Below, in pieces: positions 19,957-29,668 of a stretch of 40,533 nt of DNA. A program made the translations under genes and the position numbers. Every line of letters starts with the position of its first letter. Positions within the stretch are counted from its first letter, which is position 1. Source of the DNA: Chara braunii. Taxonomy: Eukaryota; Streptophyta; Charophyceae; Charales; Characeae. The stretch is from assembly GCA_003427395.1 (NCBI GenBank), contig BFEA01000118.1, positions 1,993,188 to 2,033,720 on the forward strand, read 5' to 3'. The notes beneath the pieces are model-generated. The model saw only the letters and a list, made by a program, of their open reading frames with translations, was not told the origin of the DNA and did not search any database.

Positions 19957-20600
19957 CAGGGGCGAGGTCCCATTAGCAACGGGATAGGATAGAAACGAGT
20001 TTGTGGGGCAGTTGAGTGACCCAAATCCTGCCATGCAGTACTCATGATCCCACAGTCAGTACTTTACATGTATAACCCGAAAAAGTAAGGAGATCTTTGT
20101 TCCCCTCCTCCTCTCCTTAACACTGGGCATGGCCGTGCAGAGAAAGCTTCCCGCCATAATCTTTTCAATCGGTTGGGGGTGTGGCCAACCCCAAACAAGG
20201 TTGGGGTCGGCCTCAGCCCACTGGATAGAAGATTTTCAGCATATTACTTGCGGTTGTGCAATTATCTCATTGGGTGGAGCCCTCCTTCAATCACGGAGTA
20301 TCGTATATGGAGGGTGTCAGGATCACTGCTGACAGAAGTGGAGTTTATTCCAGAAAATGTGGCAGTTACTTTGTTGACTGTTTTTGCAACCACCACCATC
20401 AGATCATTTGTGATCTGATGGCAGGGAAGCACTCTACCGTGATTTCGGGTGGGAGGTCTCTGTTCCTTTTTTTTTTTTTTTGGCCTTTTTCCTGTTTTCT
20501 CAGCCCAGAAATTTGTAATGAACTTGTCTGGCCGCTGCCACTCAGTATCACACTGGATCGGCCACACTACTATCTGACTGCTAATGGGACCTCGCCCCAG
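19957..20600. mobile_element. TIR element E6 (644 bp)
   Basis: Left end GGGGCGAGGTCCCATTAGCA is exactly inverted at the right end, giving a 20-bp perfect TIR. It is about 85-90% similar along its whole length to E7 (26884-27465), including TTGAGTGACCCAAATCCTGC, GTGGCCAACCCCAAA, ATCTCATTGGGTGGAGCCCT and AACCACCACCATCAGATCAT. E6 carries an extra T15 segment near 20467. No coding capacity; a mobilised non-autonomous family is inferred from the two full copies. Confidence 0.85.
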
Positions 20601-20940
20601 GAGTAGCTGTGGCCTGTAAAAATGTGAGGTGGATCACAAGATCTGCAGTGTGCAGCTCAAAACCGGGAATGGCAGAGAAGTTCCAGTTTCAATGTGTTTT
20701 TTGTTTTTGTTTTTTGTTTTTGTTTTTTTTTAACTTCGTGTACGGGAAATCTACAATGAGGTGATAAGAGCATCCCTGGTAAGTAGGTCCCGGCGTTGAA
20801 GGCTCCATCTACTGGTGGGGAGCTACACCTGCCGGAAATCGGGTCCAGCGTCCCTGTACAGTGATGTGAGTGTATCAGCTGGAAATCGGGTCCAGCATCC
20901 CTATGCCGAGATGAGTTGACAGCTCCATCCACCTATGTAT
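20601..20940 (-). repeat. retroposon copies g and h
   Basis: A (GTTTTT)n/T run at 20697-20732 precedes, after about 70 bp, GGCTCCATCTACTGGTGGGG, ACACCTGCCGGAAATCGGGT and CCAGCGTCCC (20801-20853). A shorter repeat CAGCTGGAAATCGGGTCCAG follows at 20877. Confidence 0.65.
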
Positions 20941-21009
20941 GCACCTTAAGCAATGTATGTTAGAAGATGGGAGACCCTATCCATCTGATCGACAGTATCT
21001 CTGTATATA

Positions 21010-21385
21010 CACAACAATCCCCAAAACCCTAACAAGATGTGATGTATGTATGATGTATATGATGTATGTGATGTATGTGATGTATGTGATATATGTGATG
21101 TATGTGTTCTGTATCTATCAAAATATGAACATGAAACCCTAACAATGATGTGATGTGTATGATCTTTATCAATCAAGACTAAGCATGAATCTGTATCAGT
21201 GATGTAATATGTGTGATCTGGACATAGAGTCCGGCTGCCTATATGCAATTACCCGAAACCCTAACAAAGGGATGATGTGTGTAAACTTTATCAATGAAGT
21301 AATCTCTGTAATCTGGACGGCGAGCGCCGCTTCCAGTATGCAAAAAGATGTGGAACTGTCCCTATACCCGTTGTCCAAAGAGAGC
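21010..21385 (+). repeat. tandem repeat of about 120 bp containing AAACCCTAACAA, plus a GATGTATGT minisatellite
   Basis: AAACCCTAACAA starts at about 21014, 21137 and 21258, each followed by GATG(TG)ATG(T) and TATCAATCAA/TATCAATGAA and ATCTGGAC blocks. GATGTATGT(G) units are repeated about seven times at 21047-21108. AAACCCTAA is the plant telomere-repeat sequence and also the telo-box; here it is a component of a tandem unit. Confidence 0.7.
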
Positions 21386-21451
21386 AGGGGCATTGTTTTT
21401 CGTTTCTTTTGGGTAGGTCTTGTGCGTTAAACTCGTGAGTGTGCATGGGTC

Positions 21452-21454
<3 letters not shown>

Positions 21455-21542
<88 letters not shown>

Positions 21543-22140
21543 NNNNNNNNNNNNNNNNNNNNNNNNNNNNNNNNNNNNNNNNNNNNNNNNNNNNNNNNNN
21601 NNNNNNNNNNNNNNNNNNNNNNNNNNNNNNNNNNNNNNNNNNNNNNNNNNNNNNNNNNNNNNNNNNNNNNNNNNNNNNNNNNNNNNNNNNNNNNNNNNNN
21701 NNNNNNNNNNNNNNNNNNNNNNNNNNNNNNNNNNNNNNNNNNNNNNNNNNNNNNNNNNNNNNNNNNNNNNNNNNNNNNNNNNNNNNNNNNNNNNNNNNNN
21801 NNNNNNNNNNNNNNNNNNNNNNNNNNNNNNNNNNNNNNNNNNNNNNNNNNNNNNNNNNNNNNNNNNNNNNNNNNNNNNNNNNNNNNNNNNNNNNNNNNNN
21901 NNNNNNNNNNNNNNNNNNNNNNNNNNNNNNNNNNNNNNNNNNNNNNNNNNNNNNNNNNNNNNNNNNNNNNNNNNNNNNNNNNNNNNNNNNNNNNNNNNNN
22001 NNNNNNNNNNNNNNNNNNNNNNNNNNNNNNNNNNNNNNNNNNNNNNNNNNNNNNNNNNNNNNNNNNNNNNNNNNNNNNNNNNNNNNNNNNNNNNNNNNNN
22101 NNNNNNNNNNNNNNNNNNNNNNNNNNNNNNNNNNNNNNNN

Positions 22141-22198
<58 letters not shown>
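21455..22198. repeat. (GA)n around a 598-base gap
   Basis: AG dinucleotides run from 21455 to 21542, Ns from 21543 to 22140, and GA resumes to 22198. The gap content is unknown. Confidence 0.98.
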
Positions 22199-22202
<4 letters not shown>

Positions 22203-22745
22203 AATGAAGAAGTAGAAAATAGAGAACTCAGTGCACTCGGGAAAGAGAATGCTCCTATTAGGACTTGAAGGAGTGGGCTGACTGTGATAATGCTAGACAC
22301 ATCCAATGGAGATTTGAGAAGCAGGTGAAAGTGAGTGAGAGGGCCATTTCTCATGCCCCCCTGACAGCTTATAAGCATAAGGGCAGTATCAGATGACTTC
22401 CTCAAATGCCTCTGATGTACCTCAGGGCATGATTCAGATGTTTGCAGTCACACATTTGCCTTATTATGTTATTCTGGGGGTGAGGAGGGGAGAAGGGGGA
22501 AGAAGAGAAGGGCGATACTGAGGGGGAAAGCACTGAGCTGGGGATGGGATTATGCTTCCTGGCACTTTGACCCAGGAGGAACCTCAGGACGTGGCATCTT
22601 GTGGACTCTTGGTTTTAGAAGCACCTCACAGCTGTCCCACTCGAAATTTCGGGTCCCACTATTTTTTTTAGTGCAGGTCCGCAGGAAGTTAGGAACCCCT
22701 TCCTCACCTCCCTTCCCCCTCTTCCCACCCCTTCCTTCAGTCCCT
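22199..22745. other. no gene seen
   Basis: Purine-rich then pyrimidine-rich sequence with no supported coding region. Confidence 0.4.
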
Positions 22746-23015
22746 TTGGTCCCGCCTGACAACTTGGTCCCACCTGACAACTTGGTCCCACCTTACAACT
22801 TGGTCCCACCTTACAACTTGGTTCCACCTGACAACTTGGTCCCACCCTATAACTTGGTGCCACTTTTAAAAAAATGGTACCAATGTAGCTATTCCTCGTC
22901 AATGAGTCCCTTTTGCCAACCCCCCTTTTTTCAACTGTGGACAATATTCGAGTTAGCTGCGTTGGTCCCATTTTTTAAGTGGGACCAAGTTGTCAGGTGG
23001 GACCAACTTGCCAGG
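22746..23015. repeat. 18-bp tandem repeat on one arm of a foldback
   Basis: TTGGTCCCACCTGACAAC repeats six times from 22746 to 22853 with a partial seventh. The inverse (GGGACCAAGTTGTCAGGTGG, GACCAACTTG) is present about one and a half times at 22981-23010. Inside, CACTTTTAAAAAAATGGTAC pairs with CCCATTTTTTAAGTGG. The 5' arm has therefore expanded relative to the 3' arm. Confidence 0.8.
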
Positions 23016-23089
23016 AAAAACCAGACCTGACAAAGGAAGGCAGAAATATAGAAACGAAAAAAACAACGGCAGCCACGGCAGGTTTTGTA

Positions 23090-23187
23090 GTCCTTCGGAA
23101 CATCCGTTAAAATGGGAATGATACAGAGAAGGTAATGCATGGCCCCTGCGCAAGGATGACACACATAAATCGCGAAACGGTCCAAAT
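23090..23187 (+). pseudogene. U6 snRNA copy, probably a pseudogene
   Basis: The whole molecule is recognisable in order: GTCCTTCGGAACATCCG, AAAATGGGAATGATACAGAG, GGCCCCTGCGCAAGGATGAC, ACACATAAATCG, GAAACGGTCCAAAT. The ACAGAGA box and the GCGCAAGGATGAC block are intact. The segment after ACAGAGA has changes, including one extra base (AAGGTAATGCATGG where AAGATTAGCATGG is expected), and the terminal T run is missing. No upstream element typical of plant U6 promoters is visible, only ATATA at about -45. U6 is the catalytic core snRNA of the spliceosome; this copy is most likely a retrocopy. Confidence 0.8.
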
Positions 23188-23571
23188 AAGGCAAAAAGAA
23201 AAATCACTTCGTCTTCAACTCGCGCGTTTCAGTACAAAATAGTGAATTTTTTTTTTGCCTTTTTTTTAAAACTCAGGCCCTCTGCACACCACAGTGCCCC
23301 GCTCCTGTAGCTATGATATGACATCCACGCTTAATACAGTGCGGCACCGCTTTTATTGCCTTTCCAAACCGGGCGCAGCTTTTTATTTTGCCGGCGGAGT
23401 TTTTTTTTGCCGTTAGGAACTCATTTTTGACTAAACCGCACTTACCCCCCAAAAAACAATACAGAACAGCCAAAGAAACAGAAAATATGAATGGAGGTGA
23501 GAAAGCCCAGGCAGGGAAGAGGTTGTGAGGACGTCGTTTTTCTTGTCCCTCTGACACTTAGTCTACATAAT
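23188..23571. other. no gene seen
   Basis: Mixed sequence with T runs near 23249 and 23262. No coding region supported. Confidence 0.4.
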
Positions 23572-24074
23572 GGGGCTCGCTGCAGTACTCTAGGTTCGAG
23601 CTTTTTCTTGAGTGCGGCATGGCTGCACTTACTCAAGAAATGAGCGCTCAAAAACCTGTTCTAGATCTGTCAGAACGACTCTAGAAAAGTAATAATAGAG
23701 TCGTCATCGCTCAACGTACTCCATAAGTTCGCTCTAGATTTTTCATTTCTTGAGCTGTCAGAGCGGGTCGGTCCTTCTCACTCTAGATTGATCTAGAGCA
23801 CCAGCCTGCATAGTCCGTCTTTTTTAGGGATGTCCGGAGGACACTTGAAACGCCTAGGTTTTCCTTGAGTGGGCCTTGATTCTGGACAGAGAACCCAGGC
23901 TGGCGCTGTCCCGTAGTGAAATGGCCAAACTCATTAAGTGACGGAGCAACTCTAGCTTTTCTAGAGTCTAGAGCTAGTGCGATGATGCATAGATTTTAGT
24001 ACTTTTCGCGACTCTGACAGCTCTAGAGCGACTCTAGGAATTTATCACGAGTCTAGAGTAGTGCAGAGAGCCCC
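23572..24074. mobile_element. 503-bp CTCTAG-rich TIR element with AAT target duplication
   Basis: GGGGCTCGCTGCAGTACTCT at the left is inverted at the right (GGGGCTCTCTGCACTACTCT on the minus strand). AAT flanks both sides (23569-23571, 24075-24077). TCTAGA/CTCTAG-containing blocks are repeated more than ten times inside, and sub-arms such as CTTGAGTGC..GCACTTACTCAAG form hairpins. Non-autonomous. Confidence 0.8.
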
Positions 24075-24077
24075 AAT

Positions 24078-24517
24078 GGATGGAAGAGAGATGGGAGGTG
24101 GCCCTCATCTTCTCAGGACTATCATGGCTGACCGCTCCCGGTAATCAGGCTTAGTATCTGGCCACTATTAACACCCTGGACTTTTGGTGGGGGTAGGGAG
24201 GGGGGGACCCGGTAATCAGGCTTAGTATCTGGCCACTACTTTTTTTTGACCTTTTTTTTCACTACGATTATCCAGGTTTATAGTACTTCATACTATTAGT
24301 GCCAATGATCTCTTTTGTGCGTACTTGAGTCTCCCTATGGCTTTCTTTGTTTTCCTCCTTCTCCCTATCTGTCTCCTTCCTCTCCATATCCATGTCCATG
24401 TTCATGTTCTGTTTGTACTTCTGCTCTCACTGTCTGTCCCATTAACCTCGGCCTTTCAGCTACTACGCATCCATGTGATTGCGTTCCCCTTAAGTCAGTC
24501 AGGAAACGAGATTGTCC
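24078..24517. other. no gene seen
   Basis: GGTAATCAGGCTTAGTATCT followed by GGCCACTA occurs twice (about 24140 and 24211), a 71-bp direct repeat. No gene supported. Confidence 0.5.
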
Positions 24518-24597
24518 AGTTGATGTAGCTCAGTTGTTAGAGCACCGGTTGGAAATGCACTTTGTGGTATAAGGTTGCGGGTTCAAAACCCAGCAGC
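24518..24597 (+). pseudogene. tRNA-like sequence (possible SINE head)
   Basis: TGTAGCTCAGTTGTTAGAGC fits the D-arm and A box; GGTTCAAAACC fits the T-loop and B box. Between them ACCGGTTGGAAA resembles an anticodon stem-loop start, but the 3' side is replaced by unrelated bases and the T stem is mispaired. Not a functional tRNA. Confidence 0.55.
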
Positions 24598-24771
24598 CTT
24601 GCGCATGGACACCGGCAGGGCGTTAGATTGACGAAAGGAAGGTGACGCATGGTACTATTACAGACACTGCCTGCGTAGTCCACGGTGTTGTATGTTGTAT
24701 GTTGGTTGTGGGTTTCACAGGGTTTGCTTGGGGTGTTGGTCTCGGTTGTTCTGATGTTCTCCCCAGCCTGG

Positions 24772-24842
24772 CATATCACACGATCATTCCATTTCTGGTA
24801 GTTGTAGGCATATCACACCATCATTCCATTTCTGGTAGTTGC
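24772..24842 (+). repeat. tandem duplication of about 37 bp
   Basis: GCATATCACAC(G/C)ATCATTCC followed by ATTTCTGGTAGTTG occurs twice in a row, leading into the second tRNA-like sequence. Confidence 0.85.
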
Positions 24843-24893
24843 TCATATGGTAGAGTCTTGGATTACATGTTACGAGGTCACAGGTTCTAAGCT
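24833..24893 (+). pseudogene. second tRNA-like sequence
   Basis: GTAGTTGCTCATATGGTAGA resembles a D-arm/A box and AGGTCACAGGTTCTAAGCTT resembles the variable loop plus a B box with C lost. The arms do not close into a tRNA. Likely a SINE head or tRNA relic. Confidence 0.4.
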
Positions 24894-25307
24894 TGGTTCG
24901 GTCCTTGGGGGGGGTCCTTGTCCAGCTGGCCCGTTCTCTCCTCGATACATGATTCACAGAGTACAGATAGCTTTCGGGCATACACACGTAGCTTGCAAAT
25001 TATATATTGCTTACAGGTTGCATACACAAGTTTCACACACATGATACTGTCTACACAGATTCACAGAATATATACACAAAAAACAGGCTGGGAAGCTAGT
25101 CACTGGTGGGGTCTAGTGCCTGCAGTAGGTTCAGGTAGGTTGGAGAGGGTGCCATTGGGTGCAGTTCCTACTGACATTCATATAGAACTGTCTGGTGGCT
25201 ATATATATATGGGGCCTGTCGTTCATTGTCTGGGCCTGGCGTCCGAAGTTCCCGTTCGACAGGGTTTGTCCGATTCCACTTCCACCAGGGCTGGGCAATT
25301 TATCAGC
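24894..25307. other. no gene seen
   Basis: Intergenic sequence with CACACA and TATATA short runs. Confidence 0.4.
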
Positions 25308-25516
25308 CCTGGTGCCTATCACTGCTGTTCGGTCCGAGTTGCCTGCCCGTTGGTAGGGCAATGGTCCTGAGTGCTGGTCACACTGAGGTAGAATAGTGGG
25401 ATAGGGGGTGCACTCCTGGTGCCTATCACTGCTGTTCGGTCCAAGTTGCCTGCCCGTTGGTAGGGCAATGGTCCTGAGTGCTGGTCACACTGAGGTAGAA
25501 TAGTGGGATAGGGGCT
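25308..25516 (+). repeat. 107-bp direct tandem duplication
   Basis: The 25308-25414 unit (CCTGGTGCCTATCACTGCTG onward) is repeated from 25415 with one substitution in the first hundred bases (TCCGAG to TCCAAG), so it is young. Confidence 0.95.
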
Positions 25517-25816
25517 GCGCTAGGAGTATTGACGTGAGGATGGGTTGGGAGATGGTCTCCTATTCCAGGACACCCACAGCTCACAGTTCCATGTGATCAC
25601 TGTGCACACACTGACTGGCCTGTACAACACCCTGGACTTCTATTTTTTTCATAATAAAAAAAAAAGGGAACGAGATTGTGTTGAGGGGGGGGGGAGGGGG
25701 GAACTCGTGAAAAAGAACAAAGGGTAAGGAAGAAGAAGAAAAAAGAAAGAGAAGATGAGTTGTAGAACAAAACTAAAGAGAACTGAAAATGTGTTCCCCC
25801 TCTCTCTAACAGCCTG
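25517..25816. other. no gene seen
   Basis: A-rich and G-rich runs only. Confidence 0.4.
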
Positions 25817-26010
25817 CTCAGTCAATCCCCTGGATCCAAGGGTAATCAATGCTGGCAGGAACATCACACAATCCTGTTTTGATACATTCCAAGCTCATTT
25901 TGTATATAGGACGCTGGACCCGTTTTCCAGCAGGTGCTGCTCCCCACCAATAGATGGATCCTCTCCCCAGGTGCTAGTGGTGTCTGCCCTTATCAGCACC
26001 ACTAACACTG
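25817..26010 (+). repeat. retroposon copy i
   Basis: Matches 31165-31345 along about 190 bp: GTCAATCCCCTGG, AGGGTAATCAATGCTGGCAG, GGACGCTGGACCCGTTTTCC, CACCAATAGATGGA, TAGTGGTGTCTGCCCTTATC, AGCACCACTA. The 31165 copy is the tail of an A-ended LINE insertion, so this is the same LINE or a SINE sharing its tail. No A tail remains here. Confidence 0.65.
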
Positions 26011-26278
26011 GCCTTTTTCTCAGCTAGGAGCCAACTGGTTTCCAGGAACTTGGGCCTCTCTCCACCACGTGCCGAATGTGTGGAAAAGAGAAAATGATGA
26101 ATGTATCTTCCCACCATCTAAGTGGAGATGCATGCCCCTTCTTGGTGAGTAGTTAGAGCCAGGCCCTCTGTTGCAGAAGTGTATTTGGCAGTCAGGTCGT
26201 CCGTGAAGTGATGAGTTCAGTGGTCCCCACCCTCTGGTATCTACTTGCCTGTCAGGCTGCATGTGTCTGCCTGTCAGT

Positions 26279-26310
<32 letters not shown>

Positions 26311-26419
26311 CCGCCTGTCAGTCTCACACCAATGTAATGTGCAATCAGGGGGCGGAGGGTTGGGATCGGCAAAGCTCTTCCCAAGTCAACCACATGTGAC
26401 AGACAAGTGTATGAAGTAC
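26011..26419. other. no gene seen; poly-T
   Basis: T30 at 26281-26310 is flanked by the direct repeat CTGCCTGTCAGTCTC / CGCCTGTCAGTCTC, which looks like a short target duplication around a bare poly-T. Confidence 0.5.
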
Positions 26420-26659
26420 TATGGGGCTCCTTAGACACTCCTAGGGCGTATAAATCACACGAGGAAAATTCCGTTCCACCTATCCTCGGGGATGAAAACC
26501 AAAAAAAAAGGTGAAAACATTTCCTTGGGGAATCCTGGAGGCGTCCTCGGGCTACAGCCAAAGATGTACAACAATTTTTATTTTTATTTTTTTATTTTTT
26601 TTAACTTAATGCAAGTTCATGGTAAAAAAAAAAAAAAAAACACAAAAAAACATAAAAGC

Positions 26660-26880
26660 AAATAAAAAAAGGAAAAACAGACACACGCTCACACAGAGAC
26701 GCACAACACACACAAACACACAAAAACACACACACACACATGCACACACACACACACACACGCCAACAGTCATGCGCACACACACACATACACAAACACA
26801 CATGCATACGTACATATATATTCACAGACACACTCTCACACGCAGGCACACACATACACACATGGGCGCACACACAACAC
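26660..26880 (+). repeat. CA-rich microsatellite region
   Basis: Imperfect (CA)n with interruptions; E7 begins directly after it. Confidence 0.9.
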
Positions 26881-26883
26881 AAC

Positions 26884-27465
26884 GGGGGCGAGGTCCCACT
26901 AGCAACAGCCCAACAGGATAGGAGTTTGCGGGGCAGTTGAGTGACCCAAATCCTGCTGTGCAGTAATCGTGATCCCACGGTCAGTATTTTACTTGTATTA
27001 CCCGAAAAAGTAAGGAGATCTACTGGGCATGCCTATGCAAAGAAAGCGTCCTGCCAGAATCTTTTCAATCTGTTGCGGGTGTGGCCAACCCCAAAGGAGG
27101 GTGGGGTTGGACTTAGGCCCACAGGATAGAAGATTTTCAGTATTTTACTTGCTGTTGTGCAATTATCTCATTGGGTGGAGCCCTCCTTCAATCACGGCGC
27201 ATATGGAGGGTGTCAGGATCAGTGCTGGCAAAAGTCAAGTTTATTCCAGAAATGTGGAGGTTACTTTGTTGACTGTTGTTGCAACCACCACCATCAGATC
27301 ATTTGTGATCTGATGGCTCGGAAGCACTCTGCCATGATTTCCGGTGGGCCTTTCTTCTGTTTTCTCAGCCCAGAAATTCGTAATGAACCTGTCAGGCCAC
27401 TGCCATTCAGTGTCACACTGGATTGGCCACACTCCTATCCGACTGCTAATAGGACCTCGCCTCTG
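26884..27465. mobile_element. TIR element E7 (582 bp), sister of E6
   Basis: Left end GGGGGCGAGGTCCCACTAGC, right end AGAGGCGAGGTCCTATTAGC on the minus strand. Co-linear with E6 throughout. It lacks E6's T15 segment and a CT-rich segment near 20095, so each copy has its own length changes. Confidence 0.8.
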
Positions 27466-27636
27466 CACACACATAACTGGGGCCTTGGGGGTTAGGGGAT
27501 GTGGGGGCGGATGGCTTAGAGGGTTTCTGGGTAGGTTTGGGGACTGGTGCCGGGGGGTTGGTGAGTGGCGGGTGGCAGGTCGGTCATTGTTGGTCTAATT
27601 CGGTGGTATAAGAGGTGCCTCAAGGGTTGGGGGAAT

Positions 27637-27637
<1 letters not shown>

Positions 27638-27695
<58 letters not shown>
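27638..27695. repeat. 58-nt poly-T tract
   Basis: Uninterrupted T. It is the longest homopolymer in the window, and its length is probably unreliable. Confidence 0.95.
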
Positions 27696-27698
<3 letters not shown>

Positions 27699-27780
27699 TA
27701 GGGCCATGTGTTCCGGACCCCGTGCATCAATTCCATTTTTCCGAAAAGCGCGAGAGCAGCCCATTTTCGTGTTTAATGGG

Positions 27781-27835
27781 AATTCAACGGGATTTTTTCA
27801 AATTCAACGGGATTCAACGGGAGTTTAATTCCCCC
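27781..27835 (+). repeat. ATTCAACGGGA short repeats
   Basis: AATTCAACGGGA or ATTCAACGGGA appears three times within 55 bp, bounded by GGGAATTCAA and TTTAATTCCC. Confidence 0.7.
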
Positions 27836-27839
27836 GTTC

Positions 27840-28763
27840 CCTGATAAAAAGACACACAGGCTACTGCCCTTTCCCACTTGCCTTTCATGGCCGACGTCTT
27901 TCGAAGGCTGCTGCTGTTGCTCCTGGTCATCCTTTTGCTTGTCCTTCTCGTCTTCTTCCACGTCCGCATCCTCGGCAGGGTGTGCTTGGACGTACACGTA
28001 AGAGGCGGTCTGCGAAGAAGGACATCCGCAGACTTAGCATGGATGGGCGGCAGGTGAAGAGCAGGTCTTCAGTGGACCACTCCAAAAGCCACCGTGCAGG
28101 CCACGGCCCTGCTTGCAGTGCAAGGATATGACCCGTTAGAGTGTGTGTGTCGTATGCTGTCCTCTACCGTCTGCTCCCTTCATCATCGTCATTCGGTGGA
28201 CCTTCACTGTCGTCGTAGGATTACGGCCCGGTCGTACGTGTTGTTGATGGCCGACCTCTATTGAAGGTTGTCACTGTTGTTAGTCACAATTTTGCTTGTC
28301 GTGGTTCTCCTGTTCCTCTATTGTTGTTGACCTCTATCAAAGGCCTCCAGCAGAGAAGAGGAGGGATCGACACCGACTGCAGTCGACGTTGACATTGGCA
28401 GCGCCCTGAGGGCGTTCGTCCACACCGGATGCAATCACCATCGCCCGAAAGACAACTGGCGACATACGCAGCTTTTATGGGAAGTACTCCGCCGCCGCAT
28501 CATCGCATTGCCTGAGATCCTCCCCCCCCCCCCCCCCCCCCCGTCCTCCTTCTCATCCACCACCTCGGCATCGCTCGTGGAAGAACACTGAAACCCATGG
28601 CGCAGCAAACCTGAACTGCAGCCTCATTGCTGGCCACGGTATCCAGCCCTTCGACCGGGACTTGATGAAGCATCTTCCTTTTCCGCGCGCGGATCTGTGC
28701 TCTCATTCCGCCCAATGCCCTCCCCTGCTGACAACGAAAGAGCATGGCCATCACGGCTGCCAC
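27840..28763 (-). pseudogene. Harbinger-type transposase relic A, catalytic core missing
   Basis: Minus strand. N-terminal part: VCCAMGFSVLPRAMPRWWMR followed by RRTGG, then a G/C homopolymer where the Trp should be, then EDLRQCDDAAAEYFP and a stop (28475). The C-terminal tail is recognisable about 27997-27860 as an acidic Glu/Asp/Lys/Gln-rich stretch (EDADVEEDEKDKQKDDQEQQ). RxWxxRRTGGTWEDLRxCDDA is typical of the region just before the DDE nuclease of plant HARBI1-like transposases (from memory of the family). The DDE domain, of about 200 residues or more, is absent between the two ends. The relic matches element B, supporting a common ancestor. Confidence 0.55.
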
Positions 28764-29356
28764 GAACGGCCGTCTTCTTGATCATCGTCAACTTCACACG
28801 TCCGTCGTCGCTACCGCCCTCCATCGGCATGTGTGTTGCAATGCTCATGAACCACGAAAATACAACAGCCTACCGACTTGCCACGACCACGGTAACCTCA
28901 GTGCCAAGTCCCCGATGACGTTCCCCGGGAAGTGACGACGTACGAGGATTCCACAGCGCCGCTGCAAATGCCCGTTTCCACCATCGCAGATATGGACGCC
29001 ACCTGGCCCTCGTCGTCATCGTGATGTCCAACACCCACTTTGAGAATTGATTTTTGAACGGGGAGGTCCATTGCTATTTTTAAGGGTTTTTTTTTTCCGG
29101 TCGCCAGCGCCGTTCAAAATTTCCCGCCTTCAGCAGCTGGACCACACCGTAGTAAGACGGACATCACCAAATGGACCAAGGCATTGCCCCCCCGGCGGCT
29201 GACTATAATACTATGAAAACAGTCGTCGGCGGCCGAAAGGAATCATCCTTGGGAGACCACCCCAAGGATAGGTGGAACGATGGCGGGAATTTGCTTCAAA
29301 ACCCCCAAAACTTCCTTCGGCCCCAAGGTGGCCCCAAGGAGTGTCTAACGAGCCCC
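28764..29356. other. right subterminal part of element A
   Basis: GC-rich sequence that should hold the 5' end of the transposase gene. Frames are broken and no start codon can be chosen. Confidence 0.45.
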
Positions 29357-29668
29357 TATGAACCCAACCGTTTTTTGTTTTGTTTTGTTCAGGTTTTCCA
29401 AATGAAACTTATATTGTGAATCATAAAACAGGATGAAAAAAAGAACCCCCCCGGCATGCCGGCTTTTCTACACTCTCGTGAAATCTCTCACCAGAAAAGT
29501 TTTCGGTCTCAGAAATTTGAAGTTTTAACTTCTTGTTGAGGACATTGTTTCATTGAGATTCTGAGGGCATAGGGCCTCGTTAGACCCTCCTTGGAATAGG
29601 AAATCGGTGTCGTTGCCTAGTGTCCTAATTCACCAAATTCCTTGAATGAATGTGAAAACGCTCCTCAT

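Larger units (their letters stand above)
26423..29356 (-). mobile_element. Harbinger-like DNA transposon A, degenerate
   Basis: Left end GGGGCTCCTTAGACACTCCT, right end GGGGCTCGTTAGACACTCCT on the minus strand. TAT flanks both (26420-26422, 29357-29359). Just inside both ends is CGTTCCACCTATCC(T/C)(C/T)GGGG. A transposase relic lies on the minus strand, starting near the right end. TIR element E7 is nested in it. The family assignment rests on the relic and the GGG-type end with 3-bp duplication. Confidence 0.65.

Noticed and set aside
21362-22405. Long frames across the gap
   Set aside because: They consist of translated (GA)n and Ns.
22746-22866. CRISPR-like array of short repeats
   Set aside because: The 18-bp units are directly adjacent without spacers, and the setting is a eukaryotic foldback.
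24518-24597. Functional tRNA-Ser(GGA)
   Set aside because: TGGAAA resembles the Ser loop but neither the anticodon stem nor the T stem closes.
26601-26978. Cys/Val-rich secreted peptide frame
   Set aside because: Translation of an imperfect (CA)n tract.
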